DNA of 64,000 nucleotides from NCBI GenBank assembly GCA_023957475.1, contig JAMLHA010000001.1, positions 124,001 through 188,000 of the forward strand. Direction: 5' to 3'. The stretch comes from Crocinitomicaceae bacterium (GTDB lineage Bacteria; Bacteroidota; Bacteroidia; Flavobacteriales_D; Crocinitomicaceae). Under the pieces are notes generated by a model that made no database searches, was not told the origin of the DNA, and worked only from the letters and a program-made list of their open reading frames with translations. Of the stretch, positions 35,108-44,553 are shown piece by piece. The translations under genes and the position numbers were made by a program. Each line of letters opens with the position of its first letter. Within the stretch, counting starts at the first letter, position 1.

Positions 35108-35602
35108 ATGGATTTAATTACACCGGATTTAGGATTGTTATTTTGGACGGGATTGGTTTTCGTTCTATTATTATTTCTTCTAACAAAATTTGCGTGGAAA
35201 CCTATTTTGAATATGGTGAATACACGTGAGCAAAAGATTACTGAAGCGCTTGAGTTAGCAGAAAAAACAAAAGCAGAAATGCAACAATTGGCAGCTCAAA
35301 ACGAAGAGTTGTTGAAAGAAGCTCGTGCAACACGCGATACAATGATTAAAGAGGCAAAATCAACTGCTGATAAAATGGTTGAAGATGCAAAATCTAAAGC
35401 AAAAGAAGAAGCAGAAAAAGTGATTGAGAACGCACGTGTTTCAATCAATGCTGAAAAAGTAGCTGCTGTTGCTGAATTGAAAGCGCAAATGGCTGCCTTC
35501 TCAATTGAAATCGCAGAAAAAGTGGTGCGTGAAAATTTGTCAAGTGACGAAAAGCAAAAAACTTTAGCTGACAAGCTAGTAGGAGAAATTAACTTGAATT
35601 AA
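35108..35602 (+). CDS. atpF: F0F1 ATP synthase subunit b
   Basis: Subunit b is the peripheral stalk. The 164-residue protein has a single N-terminal membrane helix (LGLLFWTGLVFVLLLFLLTK), then the conserved FAWKPILNMVNTRE and a long charged helix (LAEKTKAEMQQLAAQNEELL and onward) typical of the right-handed coiled-coil dimer. It is read between atpE and atpH with 79 bp and 7 bp gaps. Confidence 0.95.
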   Translation: MDLITPDLGLLFWTGLVFVLLLFLLTKFAWKPILNMVNTREQKITEALELAEKTKAEMQQLAAQNEELLKEARATRDTMIKEAKSTADKMVEDAKSKAKEEAEKVIENARVSINAEKVAAVAELKAQMAAFSIEIAEKVVRENLSSDEKQKTLADKLVGEINLN

Positions 35603-35609
35603 TAGAAAG

Positions 35610-36143
35610 ATGAAAGGTACAAAATCAGCATCGAGATATGCAAAAGCTTTGCTTGAACTGGCTGTCGAAAGCAACCAAGTTGATGCAGTTTTGAACGATA
35701 TGAAGTATCTTGCTTCTGTTGCTAATGATTCTCGTGAATTTCAATTGCTTATTCAATCTCCAATCATTAACTCTGATAAGAAAATTACTATTTTTAAGGA
35801 ACTATTTGGTTCTTTCCAAAAATTAAGTTTTTCGTTTATTGAGTTGATTACCAAAAAAAGGAGAGAACTTTTAATTGCAGAAATTGCAAATTCTTTTGAA
35901 GATCAAGTGAATTTATATAAAGGAATTACTCCAGTAACAATTACTTCAGCAGTTCCTTTAAATGAAGATATTAAGAAGAAGATATTGGATAAAATTAAAG
36001 GTATTACATCAAATACTGTAGAATTGACTGAAAAGGTTGATGCTTCATTAATTGGTGGGTTTATCGTTAGAGCAGGTGACAAACAAATTGATGCATCTGT
36101 TGCTAATCAATTAAATAATTTAAAACAACGTTTATCAAGATAA
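35610..36143 (+). CDS. atpH: F0F1 ATP synthase subunit delta
   Basis: Subunit delta joins the peripheral stalk to the top of F1. The 177-residue protein has the N-terminal helical domain (SASRYAKALLELAVESNQVD) and the C-terminal signature region ITSAVPLNEDIKKKI, then VDASLIGGFIVRAGDKQIDA. Its position between atpF and atpA is standard. Confidence 0.95.
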   Translation: MKGTKSASRYAKALLELAVESNQVDAVLNDMKYLASVANDSREFQLLIQSPIINSDKKITIFKELFGSFQKLSFSFIELITKKRRELLIAEIANSFEDQVNLYKGITPVTITSAVPLNEDIKKKILDKIKGITSNTVELTEKVDASLIGGFIVRAGDKQIDASVANQLNNLKQRLSR

Positions 36144-36172
36144 TCCGTTTAACGGACAAAACTTAGAAAAGT

Positions 36173-37747
36173 ATGGCAGAAGTTAAACCAGCAGAAGTAT
36201 CTGCAATTTTAAGAGAACAATTATCAGGGTTACGCTCTGAGGCAGAATTGCAAGAGGTAGGAACAGTTCTTCAAATCGGTGATGGTATTGCACGTATCTA
36301 CGGTTTGAATGGTGTTCAATACGGTGAATTAGTTGAATTCAATGGTGGAATCAACGGTATCGCTTTGAACCTTGAAGAAGATAATGTAGGTGTCGTAGTA
36401 TTAGGACGTTCTACAGAAGTTAAAGAAGGTGAAACAGTAAAACGTACTGGACGCATCGCATCAGTGAAAGTTGGTGAAGGTGTTGTTGGTCGTGTTGTTG
36501 ATACATTAGGAAACCCAATTGATGGTAAAGGACCAATTTCAGGTGAATTATTTGAAATGCCGATTGAACGTAAAGCTCCAGGAGTTATTTACCGTCAACC
36601 AGTTACTGAACCTCTACAAACAGGGGTAAAAGCAGTTGATGCCATGATTCCAATTGGACGTGGACAACGTGAGTTGGTAATTGGTGACCGTCAAACTGGT
36701 AAAACAACAGTTTGTATCGATACAATTATTAATCAAAAAGAATTTTACGATAGAGGAGAACCTGTTTACTGTATTTATGTGGCAGTTGGACAAAAAGGTT
36801 CTACCGTTGCAGGTATCCTTAAAAAATTAGAAGATGCAGGCGCAATGGCATATACTACAATCGTTGCTGCAAATGCTTCTGACCCAGCTCCAATGCAGTT
36901 CTATGCTCCTATGACAGGTGCTGCAATTGGTGAGTATTTCCGTGATACTGGTCGCCCTGCATTGATTATCTATGACGATTTATCTAAGCAAGCGGTTGCA
37001 TACCGTGAGGTGTCTTTGTTATTACGCCGTCCTCCAGGTCGAGAGGCTTATCCAGGAGACGTATTCTACTTACACTCTCGTTTGTTGGAGCGTGCTGCTA
37101 AGATTATTGCTGATGATGAAATCGCAGCAAGAATGAACGACTTACCAGAATCTTTGAAAGGAAAAGTTAAAGGTGGTGGTTCATTGACAGCTTTACCAAT
37201 TATTGAAACACAAGCGGGTGACGTTTCTGCGTATATCCCAACAAACGTGATTTCAATTACTGACGGACAAATTTTCTTGGAGTCTGACTTGTTCAACTCT
37301 GGTATTCGTCCAGCTATCAACGTTGGTATCTCTGTGTCACGTGTAGGTGGTAACGCACAAATTAAGTCAATGAAAAAAGTTGCCGGTACATTGAAATTAG
37401 ACCAAGCGCAATACCGTGAATTGGAAGCGTTTGCTAAGTTTGGTTCTGATTTGGATGCTGCAACTAAAGCTATATTGGACAAAGGAGCTAGAAACGTTGA
37501 GATTTTGAAACAACGTGAAGGTGACCCAATGTCTGTTGAAAAACAAATTGCAATCATTTATGTTGGAACAAAAGGATTGATCCAAAGCGTTCCAGTAAAC
37601 AAAGTGAAAGAATTTGAAAAAGAATATTTGAATTATTTAGAAGCAAAGCATTCAGATGTTTTATCTCGCCTAAAAGCAGGTAAATACGAAGATGCAGATA
37701 CTGATGTTTTAGCAAAAGTTGCAAAAGAGATTGCAGCAAAATACTAA
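36173..37747 (+). CDS. atpA: F0F1 ATP synthase subunit alpha
   Basis: Subunit alpha is the non-catalytic nucleotide-binding subunit of F1. The 524-residue protein has the beta-barrel domain, Walker A GDRQTGKT at 171-178, [20 protein letters not shown] (Walker B region) and the ATP synthase alpha/beta signature [13 protein letters not shown]. The C-terminal helical domain is complete. Between it and atpG lies a four-helix-bundle gene that is not part of the standard operon. The beta and epsilon genes are not in this window. Confidence 0.97.
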   Translation: MAEVKPAEVSAILREQLSGLRSEAELQEVGTVLQIGDGIARIYGLNGVQYGELVEFNGGINGIALNLEEDNVGVVVLGRSTEVKEGETVKRTGRIASVKVGEGVVGRVVDTLGNPIDGKGPISGELFEMPIERKAPGVIYRQPVTEPLQTGVKAVDAMIPIGRGQRELVIGDRQTGKTTVCIDTIINQKEFYDRGEPVYCIYVAVGQKGSTVAGILKKLEDAGAMAYTTIVAANASDPAPMQFYAPMTGAAIGEYFRDTGRPALIIYDDLSKQAVAYREVSLLLRRPPGREAYPGDVFYLHSRLLERAAKIIADDEIAARMNDLPESLKGKVKGGGSLTALPIIETQAGDVSAYIPTNVISITDGQIFLESDLFNSGIRPAINVGISVSRVGGNAQIKSMKKVAGTLKLDQAQYRELEAFAKFGSDLDAATKAILDKGARNVEILKQREGDPMSVEKQIAIIYVGTKGLIQSVPVNKVKEFEKEYLNYLEAKHSDVLSRLKAGKYEDADTDVLAKVAKEIAAKY

Positions 37748-37766
37748 AAATTCAGAATTAAGAGTT

Positions 37767-38148
37767 AAGAATTAAGAGAGAAGGAGTGTCTGAATTAAGA
37801 TTAAACTCAGTTGTTCAAGATAAGTCCTTCCTTTTTGCTCAATTAATAATTCGATTTTGTTTAAGTTTAAAAAATGATAAGCATTATGAATTAAGTGGGC
37901 AATTGATTCGAAGTGGTACGAGTATTGGTGCTAATATACGAGAGGCACAAAGAGCAGAAAGTAGAGCTGATTTTAAACACAAATTAAGAGTAGCACTAAA
38001 AGAAGCTGACGAAACAAAGTACTGGTTGGAATTAATTAACTCTGAAATTATTGAAATTAATAAAGAATTAATTGATTTGAATGAAGAGATTATTAGGTTA
38101 TTAGTTGCGATTATTAAAAATACAACGAGTTAACCGCTCTTAATTCTT
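37767..38148. repeat. complementary 12-bp arms flanking the four-helix-bundle gene
   Basis: AAGAATTAAGAG (37767-37778) and CTCTTAATTCTT (38137-38148) are perfectly complementary. Further out, partly complementary AT-rich sequences continue (left CAGAATTAAGAG, right CATTCTAAATTC). In the atpA-atpG transcript the arms could pair and loop out the whole four-helix-bundle gene. The left arm ends 7 bp before its start codon. Confidence 0.6.
37786..38133 (+). CDS. four helix bundle protein (S23/23S-IVS-type)
   Basis: The 115-residue protein matches the family of four-helix-bundle proteins first known from intervening sequences in 23S rRNA: FAQLIIRFCLSLKNDKHYEL, SGQLIRSGTSIGANIREAQR, then DFKHKLRVALKEADETKYWL. 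The start is GTG at 37786; no ATG is available before the conserved region. It sits inside the ATP synthase operon between atpA and atpG, framed by complementary arms. Its molecular role is not known; the family is often found as an apparently mobile insert. Confidence 0.88.
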   Translation: MSELRLNSVVQDKSFLFAQLIIRFCLSLKNDKHYELSGQLIRSGTSIGANIREAQRAESRADFKHKLRVALKEADETKYWLELINSEIIEINKELIDLNEEIIRLLVAIIKNTTS

Positions 38149-38171
38149 CATTCTAAATTCATAATTTGATT

Positions 38172-39047
38172 ATGGCAAGTTTAAAAGAAATACGTAACAG
38201 GATTACTTCAGTGAAATCGACGATGCAGATTACTTCTGCAATGAAGATGGTTTCTGCTGCAAAATTGAAACGTGCACAAGATGCAATTATTCAAATGCGC
38301 CCTTATGCAGAAAAAATGCATGAAATTTTGGGTAATTTAAGTGCTACTTTGGATATTTCTAGTAATGCTTATGCTGCTGAAAGACCTGTAAAAAAAGTTC
38401 TAATAATTGCTGTAACATCTAACAGAGGTTTGTGTGGTGGTTTTAATAACAACATTTTAAAAAGAGTGAATCAATTAGTAAATGTTGATTATGCTTCTTC
38501 AAATCCAAGTGTTCTTTGTTTGGGTAAAAAAGCAAAAGACGCTTATAAAAAAGGAATCCATTACTACATCAATGATGCAATTGCTCCAGTTGAAGACATA
38601 TTCTCAGCTTTAACTTTTGATAATGTTTCTACAATTGCAAATGATTTGATGAATCGTTTTGTCAACAAAGAGTTTGACAAAGTGGTTGTTGTTTATAATA
38701 AATTTATCAACGCTGCAACGCAAGATGTAATTACTGAACAAATTCTTCCAATTATTAAAAACGAACAAGTTGAAGGAAATAAAAATGCAGAATACATTTT
38801 TGAACCGTCAAAACAAGAAATCGTTGAAGATTTGATTCCGAAATCATTAAAAATTCAGTTGTTTAAAGCGTTATTAGATTCAAATGCTGCCGAAAATGGC
38901 GCACGTATGACAGCCATGCACAAAGCAACAGATAATGCAAATGAATTGCAAAAAACATTAACAATATCATACAATAAAGCACGCCAAGCTGCTATTACCA
39001 ATGAAATTTTAGAAATTGTTGGTGGTGCAGAAGCGTTGAATTCATAG
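38172..39047 (+). CDS. atpG: F0F1 ATP synthase subunit gamma
   Basis: Subunit gamma is the rotating central shaft of F1. The 291-residue protein (ATG at 38172; an in-frame TTG at 38166 is rejected) begins ASLKEIRNRITSVKSTMQIT and SAMKMVSAAKLKRAQ. It has the nucleotide-fold core (VTSNRGLCGGFN) and ends with the family signature ENGARMTAMHKATDNANEL, then YNKARQAAITNEILEIVGGA. A terminator follows directly, so the cluster ends without atpD/atpC, as is common in Bacteroidota. Confidence 0.96.
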   Translation: MASLKEIRNRITSVKSTMQITSAMKMVSAAKLKRAQDAIIQMRPYAEKMHEILGNLSATLDISSNAYAAERPVKKVLIIAVTSNRGLCGGFNNNILKRVNQLVNVDYASSNPSVLCLGKKAKDAYKKGIHYYINDAIAPVEDIFSALTFDNVSTIANDLMNRFVNKEFDKVVVVYNKFINAATQDVITEQILPIIKNEQVEGNKNAEYIFEPSKQEIVEDLIPKSLKIQLFKALLDSNAAENGARMTAMHKATDNANELQKTLTISYNKARQAAITNEILEIVGGAEALNS

Positions 39048-39070
39048 TCTATTGATACTTTTAAGAAATG

Positions 39071-39097
39071 AGGATGTCTAATGGACATCCTTTTTTG
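39071..39097 (+). terminator. Rho-independent terminator of the ATP synthase operon
   Basis: AGGATGTC (39071-39078) and GACATCCT (39084-39091) form a perfect stem with a 5-nt loop (TAATG), followed by a run of T residues. It lies 23 bp after the atpG stop. Confidence 0.9.
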
Positions 39098-39116
39098 TAA
39101 ATATATTTTGTGTTTT

Positions 39117-39144
39117 AGCCATATCGGAATATCCCGATATGGCT
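39117..39144. repeat. REP-like palindrome, copy 1
   Basis: A nearly perfect 28-bp palindrome with arms AGCCATATCGG and CCGATATGGCT lies behind the ATP synthase terminator. A partly decayed copy overlaps the end of the methyltransferase gene at 59447-59472. Both lie at 3' ends of genes, as REP elements often do. Confidence 0.65.
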
Positions 39145-39169
39145 ATTTTGTGAAATGAAAATATCTTTG

Positions 39170-39536
39170 CAGATTACCCACATTCATCCGAAAGTTTTCC
39201 AAATTTAGCCAGTTTTCTTCTGCATCTCTTTGTTTTTCATGGGCATTTTTACAAAGTCGAGAAACAAAGTCTCTTTTCTAGAATAAATGTAACTGTTTAT
39301 AAAACATTAATTTTTGTTTTAAAATGCCAGATAAACTGTCAACTGGAGGTTCCCTCACTCCGTTTGGGATGACAGGCTGACCGTCCTTTATGCCCTTTAC
39401 TCTTTGTTAGATTTGTCATATCGAGCAAAGCGAGATATCCATTTCAAATTTTCCTACTTTGTTCATCGAAGAAATCTTAAGTAGTTCATTTTTTACCCTT
39501 TTTCTCAAAAAGTTTCGGATAGTTGTGTAAATTACC
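39170..39536 (-). mobile_element. MITE-like element, copy 2, with degenerate 9-bp target duplication
   Basis: This 349-bp element (39179-39527) is the inverted counterpart of the one at 1838-2059. Its ends are CACATTCATCCGAAAGTTTT (39179-39198) and, read on the other strand from 39527, CACAACTATCCGAAACTTTT. About 120 bp at the CACATTC side are shared with copy 1. The middle is longer and includes CTCACTCCGTTTGGGATGAC and GAGCAAAGCGAGATATCC. The flanks CAGATTACC (39170-39178) and TAAATTACC (39528-39536) agree at seven of nine bases, consistent with an older 9-bp target duplication. No gene is supported here. Confidence 0.75.
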
Positions 39537-39569
39537 AACTATATCTTAAGTTCTTCTTTTGTTTTTTGT

Positions 39570-39577
39570 TACCTTCG
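39570..39577 (+). promoter_or_regulatory. -7 box of rsmI
   Basis: TACCTTCG fits TAnnTTCG and lies 15 bp before the rsmI ATG. No convincing -33 box is seen at the right distance. Confidence 0.4.
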
Positions 39578-39592
39578 TAAAAATATATCACC

Positions 39593-40270
39593 ATGTCAAA
39601 ACTTTGTTTGGTACCCACACCCATCGGAAATTTAGAAGACATCACTTTGCGTTCAATACGCATCTTAAACGAGGCTGATTTTATTTTAGCAGAAGATACA
39701 CGAGTTACCAAGAAATTGTTGGCTCATTTGGAGATTTCCAAACAAGTTTACCCTTTTCATGCGCACAATGAACACAATGCATTGAACAATGTTATTCAAA
39801 AAATAACTTCCTCAGCATTGGTTGTCTTAGTATCTGATGCAGGTACGCCAGGTATTTCAGATCCAGGATTTTTATTGGTTAGAGAATGTATTAAAAACAA
39901 TATTTCTGTGGAATGTTTGCCAGGTGCAACAGCGTTTGTGCCGGCTTTGGTTGCCAGTGGTTTTCCTTGCGATAAATTTGTGTTTGAAGGATTTTTGCCA
40001 CATAAAAAAGGTCGCCAAACGCGTTTGCAATTGTTAGCAGAAGAACCGAGAACGATTGTTTTGTATGAATCTCCACACCGTTTAATAAAATTGTTGGGAC
40101 AAATTGAAGAGTTTTTTGGAAAAGATAGAAATGTGTGCGTGGTTAGAGAGTTGACAAAAATTTATGAAGAATTTAAGCGAGGAGTTGTTACAGAAGTGAA
40201 ACAGCATTATGAAAATCATGAACCAAAAGGTGAAATTGTTGTCATAGTTGAAGGAAAATCGAAAGAATGA
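39593..40270 (+). CDS. rsmI: 16S rRNA (cytidine(1402)-2'-O)-methyltransferase
   Basis: RsmI methylates the 2'-OH of C1402 in 16S rRNA. The 225-residue protein has the family opening LCLVPTPIGNLEDITLRSIR, the AEDTRVTKKLL segment, VSDAGTPGISDPGF and LPGATAFVPALVASGFP, then FEGFLPHKKGRQTRL and YESPHRL. The stop overlaps the start of the next gene by 4 bp. Confidence 0.95.
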   Translation: MSKLCLVPTPIGNLEDITLRSIRILNEADFILAEDTRVTKKLLAHLEISKQVYPFHAHNEHNALNNVIQKITSSALVVLVSDAGTPGISDPGFLLVRECIKNNISVECLPGATAFVPALVASGFPCDKFVFEGFLPHKKGRQTRLQLLAEEPRTIVLYESPHRLIKLLGQIEEFFGKDRNVCVVRELTKIYEEFKRGVVTEVKQHYENHEPKGEIVVIVEGKSKE

Positions 40271-41292
40271 AAACAACAGCATACAGCCTTGTAAAAAAGG
40301 GTAAAGCAGAACAAGCTTTTCAATTAAATGAAATTGAATTACCAGCATTAAAAGAGAACGAAGTAATCATAGAAGTAGCTTCGTTTGGTATTAATTATGC
40401 AGATGTAATGGCACGTAATGGACTTTATAGAGAAGCGCCACCAATGCCATGCGTTTTAGGTTACGAAGTTGTTGGCACAGTTATTGAAGTTGGTAAATTA
40501 GTTGATACATCCATCCTCCAAAAGCGAGTTGTTGGCTTTACTAGATTTGGTGGTTATGCCAAACATGCCATTACAACAAAGGATGCCATTGTTGAAATCG
40601 GTGACATACCTACTAGTAATGCTTTGTCGCTTGCAACACAAGGTGTTACGGCTTATTACATGGCCAATTATAGTTTTCCTATTCGTGCTGGCGAAAATGT
40701 ATTGATTCATGCAGCAGCAGGTGGTGTTGGAACACTTTTAATTCAATTATCCAAACAAGCAGGAGCAACTGTTTTTGCAAAAGTTAGCTCAGCAGAAAAA
40801 CAAGAAAAATGCCATTCGTTGGGTGCTGATTATACAATTAATTACAAATCAATGGATTATCAGGATAAAATAGAATCGCTAATCGGGACAAAGCGAATAG
40901 ATGTTTCATTCAATCCTGTTGGTGGAGATACTTTTAAAAAAGATAGAGCTTTAATGGGATTTGGCTCTCGAATGGTGCTTTTTGGTGGCTCGCAACTATC
41001 AGAAGGCAGGTTTGGAATTTTTTCTCAGCTAAATTTTTTAAGAAAAATGGGTAGAATCATACCAGCTTTTATGATGATGCAATCAAAAAGTTTAATTGGC
41101 GTTAATATGTTAAAGATTGCAGATTCTAAACCTGAAGTGTTAAATCACTGCATGAAAGAAATGGTAAAATTGTATCAAGATGGTAAAATTGTTACAGAAA
41201 ACGGAGGAGAGTACGCTCATTCATCGTTGGCAGAGGCTCATACGCTCTTAGAATCTGGAAAATCGATTGGAAAAATAACGATACACTGGTAA
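40267..41292 (+). CDS. zinc-binding dehydrogenase / quinone oxidoreductase-like protein
   Basis: The 341-residue protein is a medium-chain dehydrogenase/reductase. It has the GroES-like N-terminal domain (FGINYADVMARNGLYREAPP) and a Rossmann domain with the NADPH-binding motif HAAAGGVGTLLIQLS. No catalytic-zinc Cys/His set is seen, which fits the zeta-crystallin/quinone reductase branch rather than alcohol dehydrogenases. It overlaps rsmI by 4 bp, so they are co-expressed, though no shared pathway is evident. Confidence 0.88.
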   Translation: MKTTAYSLVKKGKAEQAFQLNEIELPALKENEVIIEVASFGINYADVMARNGLYREAPPMPCVLGYEVVGTVIEVGKLVDTSILQKRVVGFTRFGGYAKHAITTKDAIVEIGDIPTSNALSLATQGVTAYYMANYSFPIRAGENVLIHAAAGGVGTLLIQLSKQAGATVFAKVSSAEKQEKCHSLGADYTINYKSMDYQDKIESLIGTKRIDVSFNPVGGDTFKKDRALMGFGSRMVLFGGSQLSEGRFGIFSQLNFLRKMGRIIPAFMMMQSKSLIGVNMLKIADSKPEVLNHCMKEMVKLYQDGKIVTENGGEYAHSSLAEAHTLLESGKSIGKITIHW

Positions 41293-41337
41293 ACAATAAA
41301 TTTTTCATTAAATTTACATCAAAATTAACTCAAGACG

Positions 41338-43821
41338 ATGTCTGCAAAATTGGATAACGAAAATTTTAGTGATAAGGCCAAAAAAAGACTTTATACGTTG
41401 CTTTGGATTGGAGCGTTGTCTCCAATTGTTATTATTACTGCTTTGTTACTATTTCAGTCAGAAGATGATTTACCTTCAATTGAAATGTTGGATAACCCAC
41501 CAGAATTGTTGGCTTCGATTATCTATGCAGACGATGCTAGTACAGAATTGGGTCGTTTTTGGCAGGTGAATCGTACAAATGTTGCATTCAAAGATATTTC
41601 ACCCAATGTGATTAATGCACTAATATCTACAGAGGATGAACGTTTTAAGGAACATTCAGGAGTAGATTTTAGAGGACTTTCAAGAGCAGTTATAAATCTT
41701 GGACGAAAAGGAGGTGCCTCAACTATTACACAACAATTAGCTAAACTGTTGTTTACACTTCAAAAAAGAGAAAATGAAAGACAAGCTAGATTGGCAGGAG
41801 AAGTTGTTCCAAGAACGGGTAAATTGGGTCGTATAAACGAAAAAGCACAAGAAAATATCATTGCCGTTCGTTTGGAAAAACGTTTTACAAAAGAAGAAAT
41901 CATTACCATGTATTTGAATCAATTTGATTTCTTGTACAATGCTGTTGGTATTGAAAATGCAGCAAAAGTCTATTTCAATAAACGCCCCAATGAGCTTTCA
42001 AAAAGTGAAGCAGCTTGTTTGATAGGAATGGTAAAAAATCCTTCTTTATACAATCCACGTACTTATCAAATTAGAGATTACAAAGGAAAAATTGCTGCTC
42101 GAAAAGGCATTGATAGAGATAAAGTGGATGAAAGTGAAGTAAAAGCTGAACGTCAAAAAGATAGCTTAATGATTCATCAACGTAGAAATCAAGTATTGAT
42201 GCAATGGTTGAAAAATAGCGAAAAAAACAACGAAGCTATATCCGAAAAATTAACCAAAGAAGAATATGATGTGCTTAAAAATGAGCCAATCATAGTTGAT
42301 TATCAAGTTGTTGACCACAAAGAAGGAATTGCTCCATATTTTAGAGAGTCTTTGCGAAAAGAGCTATCGGATTTGTTTAATTCGAAAGATGAAAACGGTG
42401 AACTTCTTTACAAGAAAAGCGATGGTAGTGCTTATGATATCTACAAAGATGGATTGAGAATTTATACAACGATTAATTACAATTTACAGCAATATGCAGA
42501 AGAAGCTGTAGAAAGACATTTAAAAAGTGAATTGCAACCAGAGTTTGATAGAAATAATAAACGAAGAAAGCGTTTTCCTTTTGCAGAAACGTACAATGGC
42601 CAACCGATTACAGATCAGACAGTGGAAAACATCATGAATCGAGCTCGAAAAGGCAGTGATCGTTATCTTTCTATGAAAGATCAAGGTTTTAGTGAAAAGG
42701 AAATCATGGAATCTTTTGATAAAAAAACAGATATGACTGTGTTTTCTTGGAAAGGTGCTATAGATACAGTCATGACACCAAATGATTCAATTCGCTATTA
42801 CAAAGGCTTTTTACATGCAGGTTTGATTTCTATTGAACCTCAGTCTGGTTTTATCAAAGCATGGGTTGGTGGAGCCGATATGGCTAGTTTTGCATACGAT
42901 CATGTGAAACAAGGTAAACGTCAAGTGGGATCAACGATAAAGCCTTTTGTATATGGAACAGCTTTGGCAATGGGGGTAGTAAAACCATGCACTGTTTTTA
43001 AAGATATGCCGTATTGCGTTGATTTGGAGGACGGAAATGGAAGAATTACAGGAAAATGGTGTCCAAGTGGTGATGTGCCTGTTGGCAAAACAGTTTCTTG
43101 GGCATTGCAACAATCCAATAACCCTGGTACAGTTGCTGTAATGTCTATGATGGGTGGCTACGCTGGACCTATGACGATTTCTAAACTGTTAAAAGATTTG
43201 GATATCCACCTCAGACCCGAAGATGAAGTTCCAGCTATGTGTTTGGGAGTTATGGACTTATCATTGATTGAAATGACTGGAGCACAAGCAATGTGGGCAA
43301 ATAATGGTATTTATAACCGACCAGTTTCTGTGTTGCGCATTGAAGATAGAAATGGAAATGTGATATACAGCGCAGATGGCTATTCAAAAGAAGTGATGAA
43401 TGAAAACGTTGCTTATGAAACATTGAAAATGATGAAAGGTGTTGTAAACGGAGGTACAGCAGGTTCTTTGAGAGGTACTTGGCGACCTTGGGGAGGCTTA
43501 ACAGCTCCAATGGCTGGTAAAACAGGTACAACACAAGGAAATGCTGATGGTTGGTACATGGGGTTAACTCCAGACTTGGTTACAGGAATTTGGGTAGGAG
43601 CAGAAGACAAGCAAGTGCGTTTTCAATCAATGGATTGGGGACAAGGAGCAAGAATGGCTTTGCCAATTTTTGGTTACTATATGCAGAAGGTTTATAAAGA
43701 TAAAGCAATAAATCTAACTCAATCTGATTTTCCTGTGCCAGAAGGATATGATCCAATGATGTTTTCATGTGACAATAATCCGGTTGAACAAGGAGGAGAT
43801 GGGTTAGATATTTTTAGATAA
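41338..43821 (+). CDS. class A penicillin-binding protein (PBP1A-like)
   Basis: This 827-residue bifunctional enzyme polymerises and cross-links peptidoglycan in the periplasm. An N-terminal membrane anchor (LLWIGALSPIVIITALLLF) precedes the GT51 glycosyltransferase domain with ALISTEDERFKEHSGVD and GGASTITQQLAKLLF. The transpeptidase domain has the active Ser532 in STIK, SNN near 600 and KTG at 728-730. Length and motifs indicate a functional enzyme. A PASTA domain is absent; the protein ends soon after the transpeptidase fold. Confidence 0.95.
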   Translation: MSAKLDNENFSDKAKKRLYTLLWIGALSPIVIITALLLFQSEDDLPSIEMLDNPPELLASIIYADDASTELGRFWQVNRTNVAFKDISPNVINALISTEDERFKEHSGVDFRGLSRAVINLGRKGGASTITQQLAKLLFTLQKRENERQARLAGEVVPRTGKLGRINEKAQENIIAVRLEKRFTKEEIITMYLNQFDFLYNAVGIENAAKVYFNKRPNELSKSEAACLIGMVKNPSLYNPRTYQIRDYKGKIAARKGIDRDKVDESEVKAERQKDSLMIHQRRNQVLMQWLKNSEKNNEAISEKLTKEEYDVLKNEPIIVDYQVVDHKEGIAPYFRESLRKELSDLFNSKDENGELLYKKSDGSAYDIYKDGLRIYTTINYNLQQYAEEAVERHLKSELQPEFDRNNKRRKRFPFAETYNGQPITDQTVENIMNRARKGSDRYLSMKDQGFSEKEIMESFDKKTDMTVFSWKGAIDTVMTPNDSIRYYKGFLHAGLISIEPQSGFIKAWVGGADMASFAYDHVKQGKRQVGSTIKPFVYGTALAMGVVKPCTVFKDMPYCVDLEDGNGRITGKWCPSGDVPVGKTVSWALQQSNNPGTVAVMSMMGGYAGPMTISKLLKDLDIHLRPEDEVPAMCLGVMDLSLIEMTGAQAMWANNGIYNRPVSVLRIEDRNGNVIYSADGYSKEVMNENVAYETLKMMKGVVNGGTAGSLRGTWRPWGGLTAPMAGKTGTTQGNADGWYMGLTPDLVTGIWVGAEDKQVRFQSMDWGQGARMALPIFGYYMQKVYKDKAINLTQSDFPVPEGYDPMMFSCDNNPVEQGGDGLDIFR

Positions 43822-43835
43822 TAATATAAAAAATT

Positions 43836-44534
43836 ATGAATAAGGTAGTTAAGAACGTTGAGGAAGCCTTAAAAGGCATTGAAGATAATATGACTTTGAT
43901 GGTTGGAGGTTTTGGATTGTGTGGTATTCCAGAAAACTCAATTGCACATTTAGTTAAAATGGAAACAAAAGGTTTGACGTGTATTTCAAATAATGCAGGT
44001 GTAGATGACTTTGGTTTGGGCTTGTTGTTGCAAAAAAAGCAAATTAAAAAAATGATTGCTTCGTATGTAGGTGAAAATGCTGAATTTGAACGTCAAATGC
44101 TATCAGGTGAATTGGAGGTTGATTTAATTCCACAAGGTTCTTTGGCAGAACGTTGTCGTGCAGGAGGTGCTGGTATTCCAGCTTTTTATACACCAACAGG
44201 TTACGGTACAGAAGTGGCAGAAGGGAAAGAAGTACGTGTTTACAATGGAAAACCACATATTTTAGAGGAAGCTTTAACAGCAGATTTTGCCATTGTAAAA
44301 GCATGGAAAGGTGATACAGAAGGAAATTTAATTTATAAAGAAACGGCTCGTAACTTTAATCCTATGATGGCAATGGCTGGGAAAATAACGGTTGCAGAAG
44401 TAGAAGAGTTGGTTCCTGCTGGTGAATTAGATCCAAATTACATTCATACACCAGGGATCTTTGTTCAACGTATCTTTCAAGGAGAAAAATTTGAAAAGAG
44501 AATTGAGCAAAGAACAACTAGAAAAAGAGATTAA
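43836..44534 (+). CDS. scoA: 3-oxoacid CoA-transferase subunit A
   Basis: Subunit A of the two-subunit CoA transferase moves CoA between succinyl-CoA and acetoacetate or related 3-oxoacids. The 232-residue protein has [17 protein letters not shown] (the GGFGxxG motif), [36 protein letters not shown] and [20 protein letters not shown]. It is followed after 19 bp by subunit B. Confidence 0.95.
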   Translation: MNKVVKNVEEALKGIEDNMTLMVGGFGLCGIPENSIAHLVKMETKGLTCISNNAGVDDFGLGLLLQKKQIKKMIASYVGENAEFERQMLSGELEVDLIPQGSLAERCRAGGAGIPAFYTPTGYGTEVAEGKEVRVYNGKPHILEEALTADFAIVKAWKGDTEGNLIYKETARNFNPMMAMAGKITVAEVEELVPAGELDPNYIHTPGIFVQRIFQGEKFEKRIEQRTTRKRD

Positions 44535-44553
44535 TTAAATAAACGAAATTATT

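Noticed and set aside
37066..37557. 163-codon minus-strand frame inside atpA
   Set aside because: It is the complementary shadow of a highly conserved gene.
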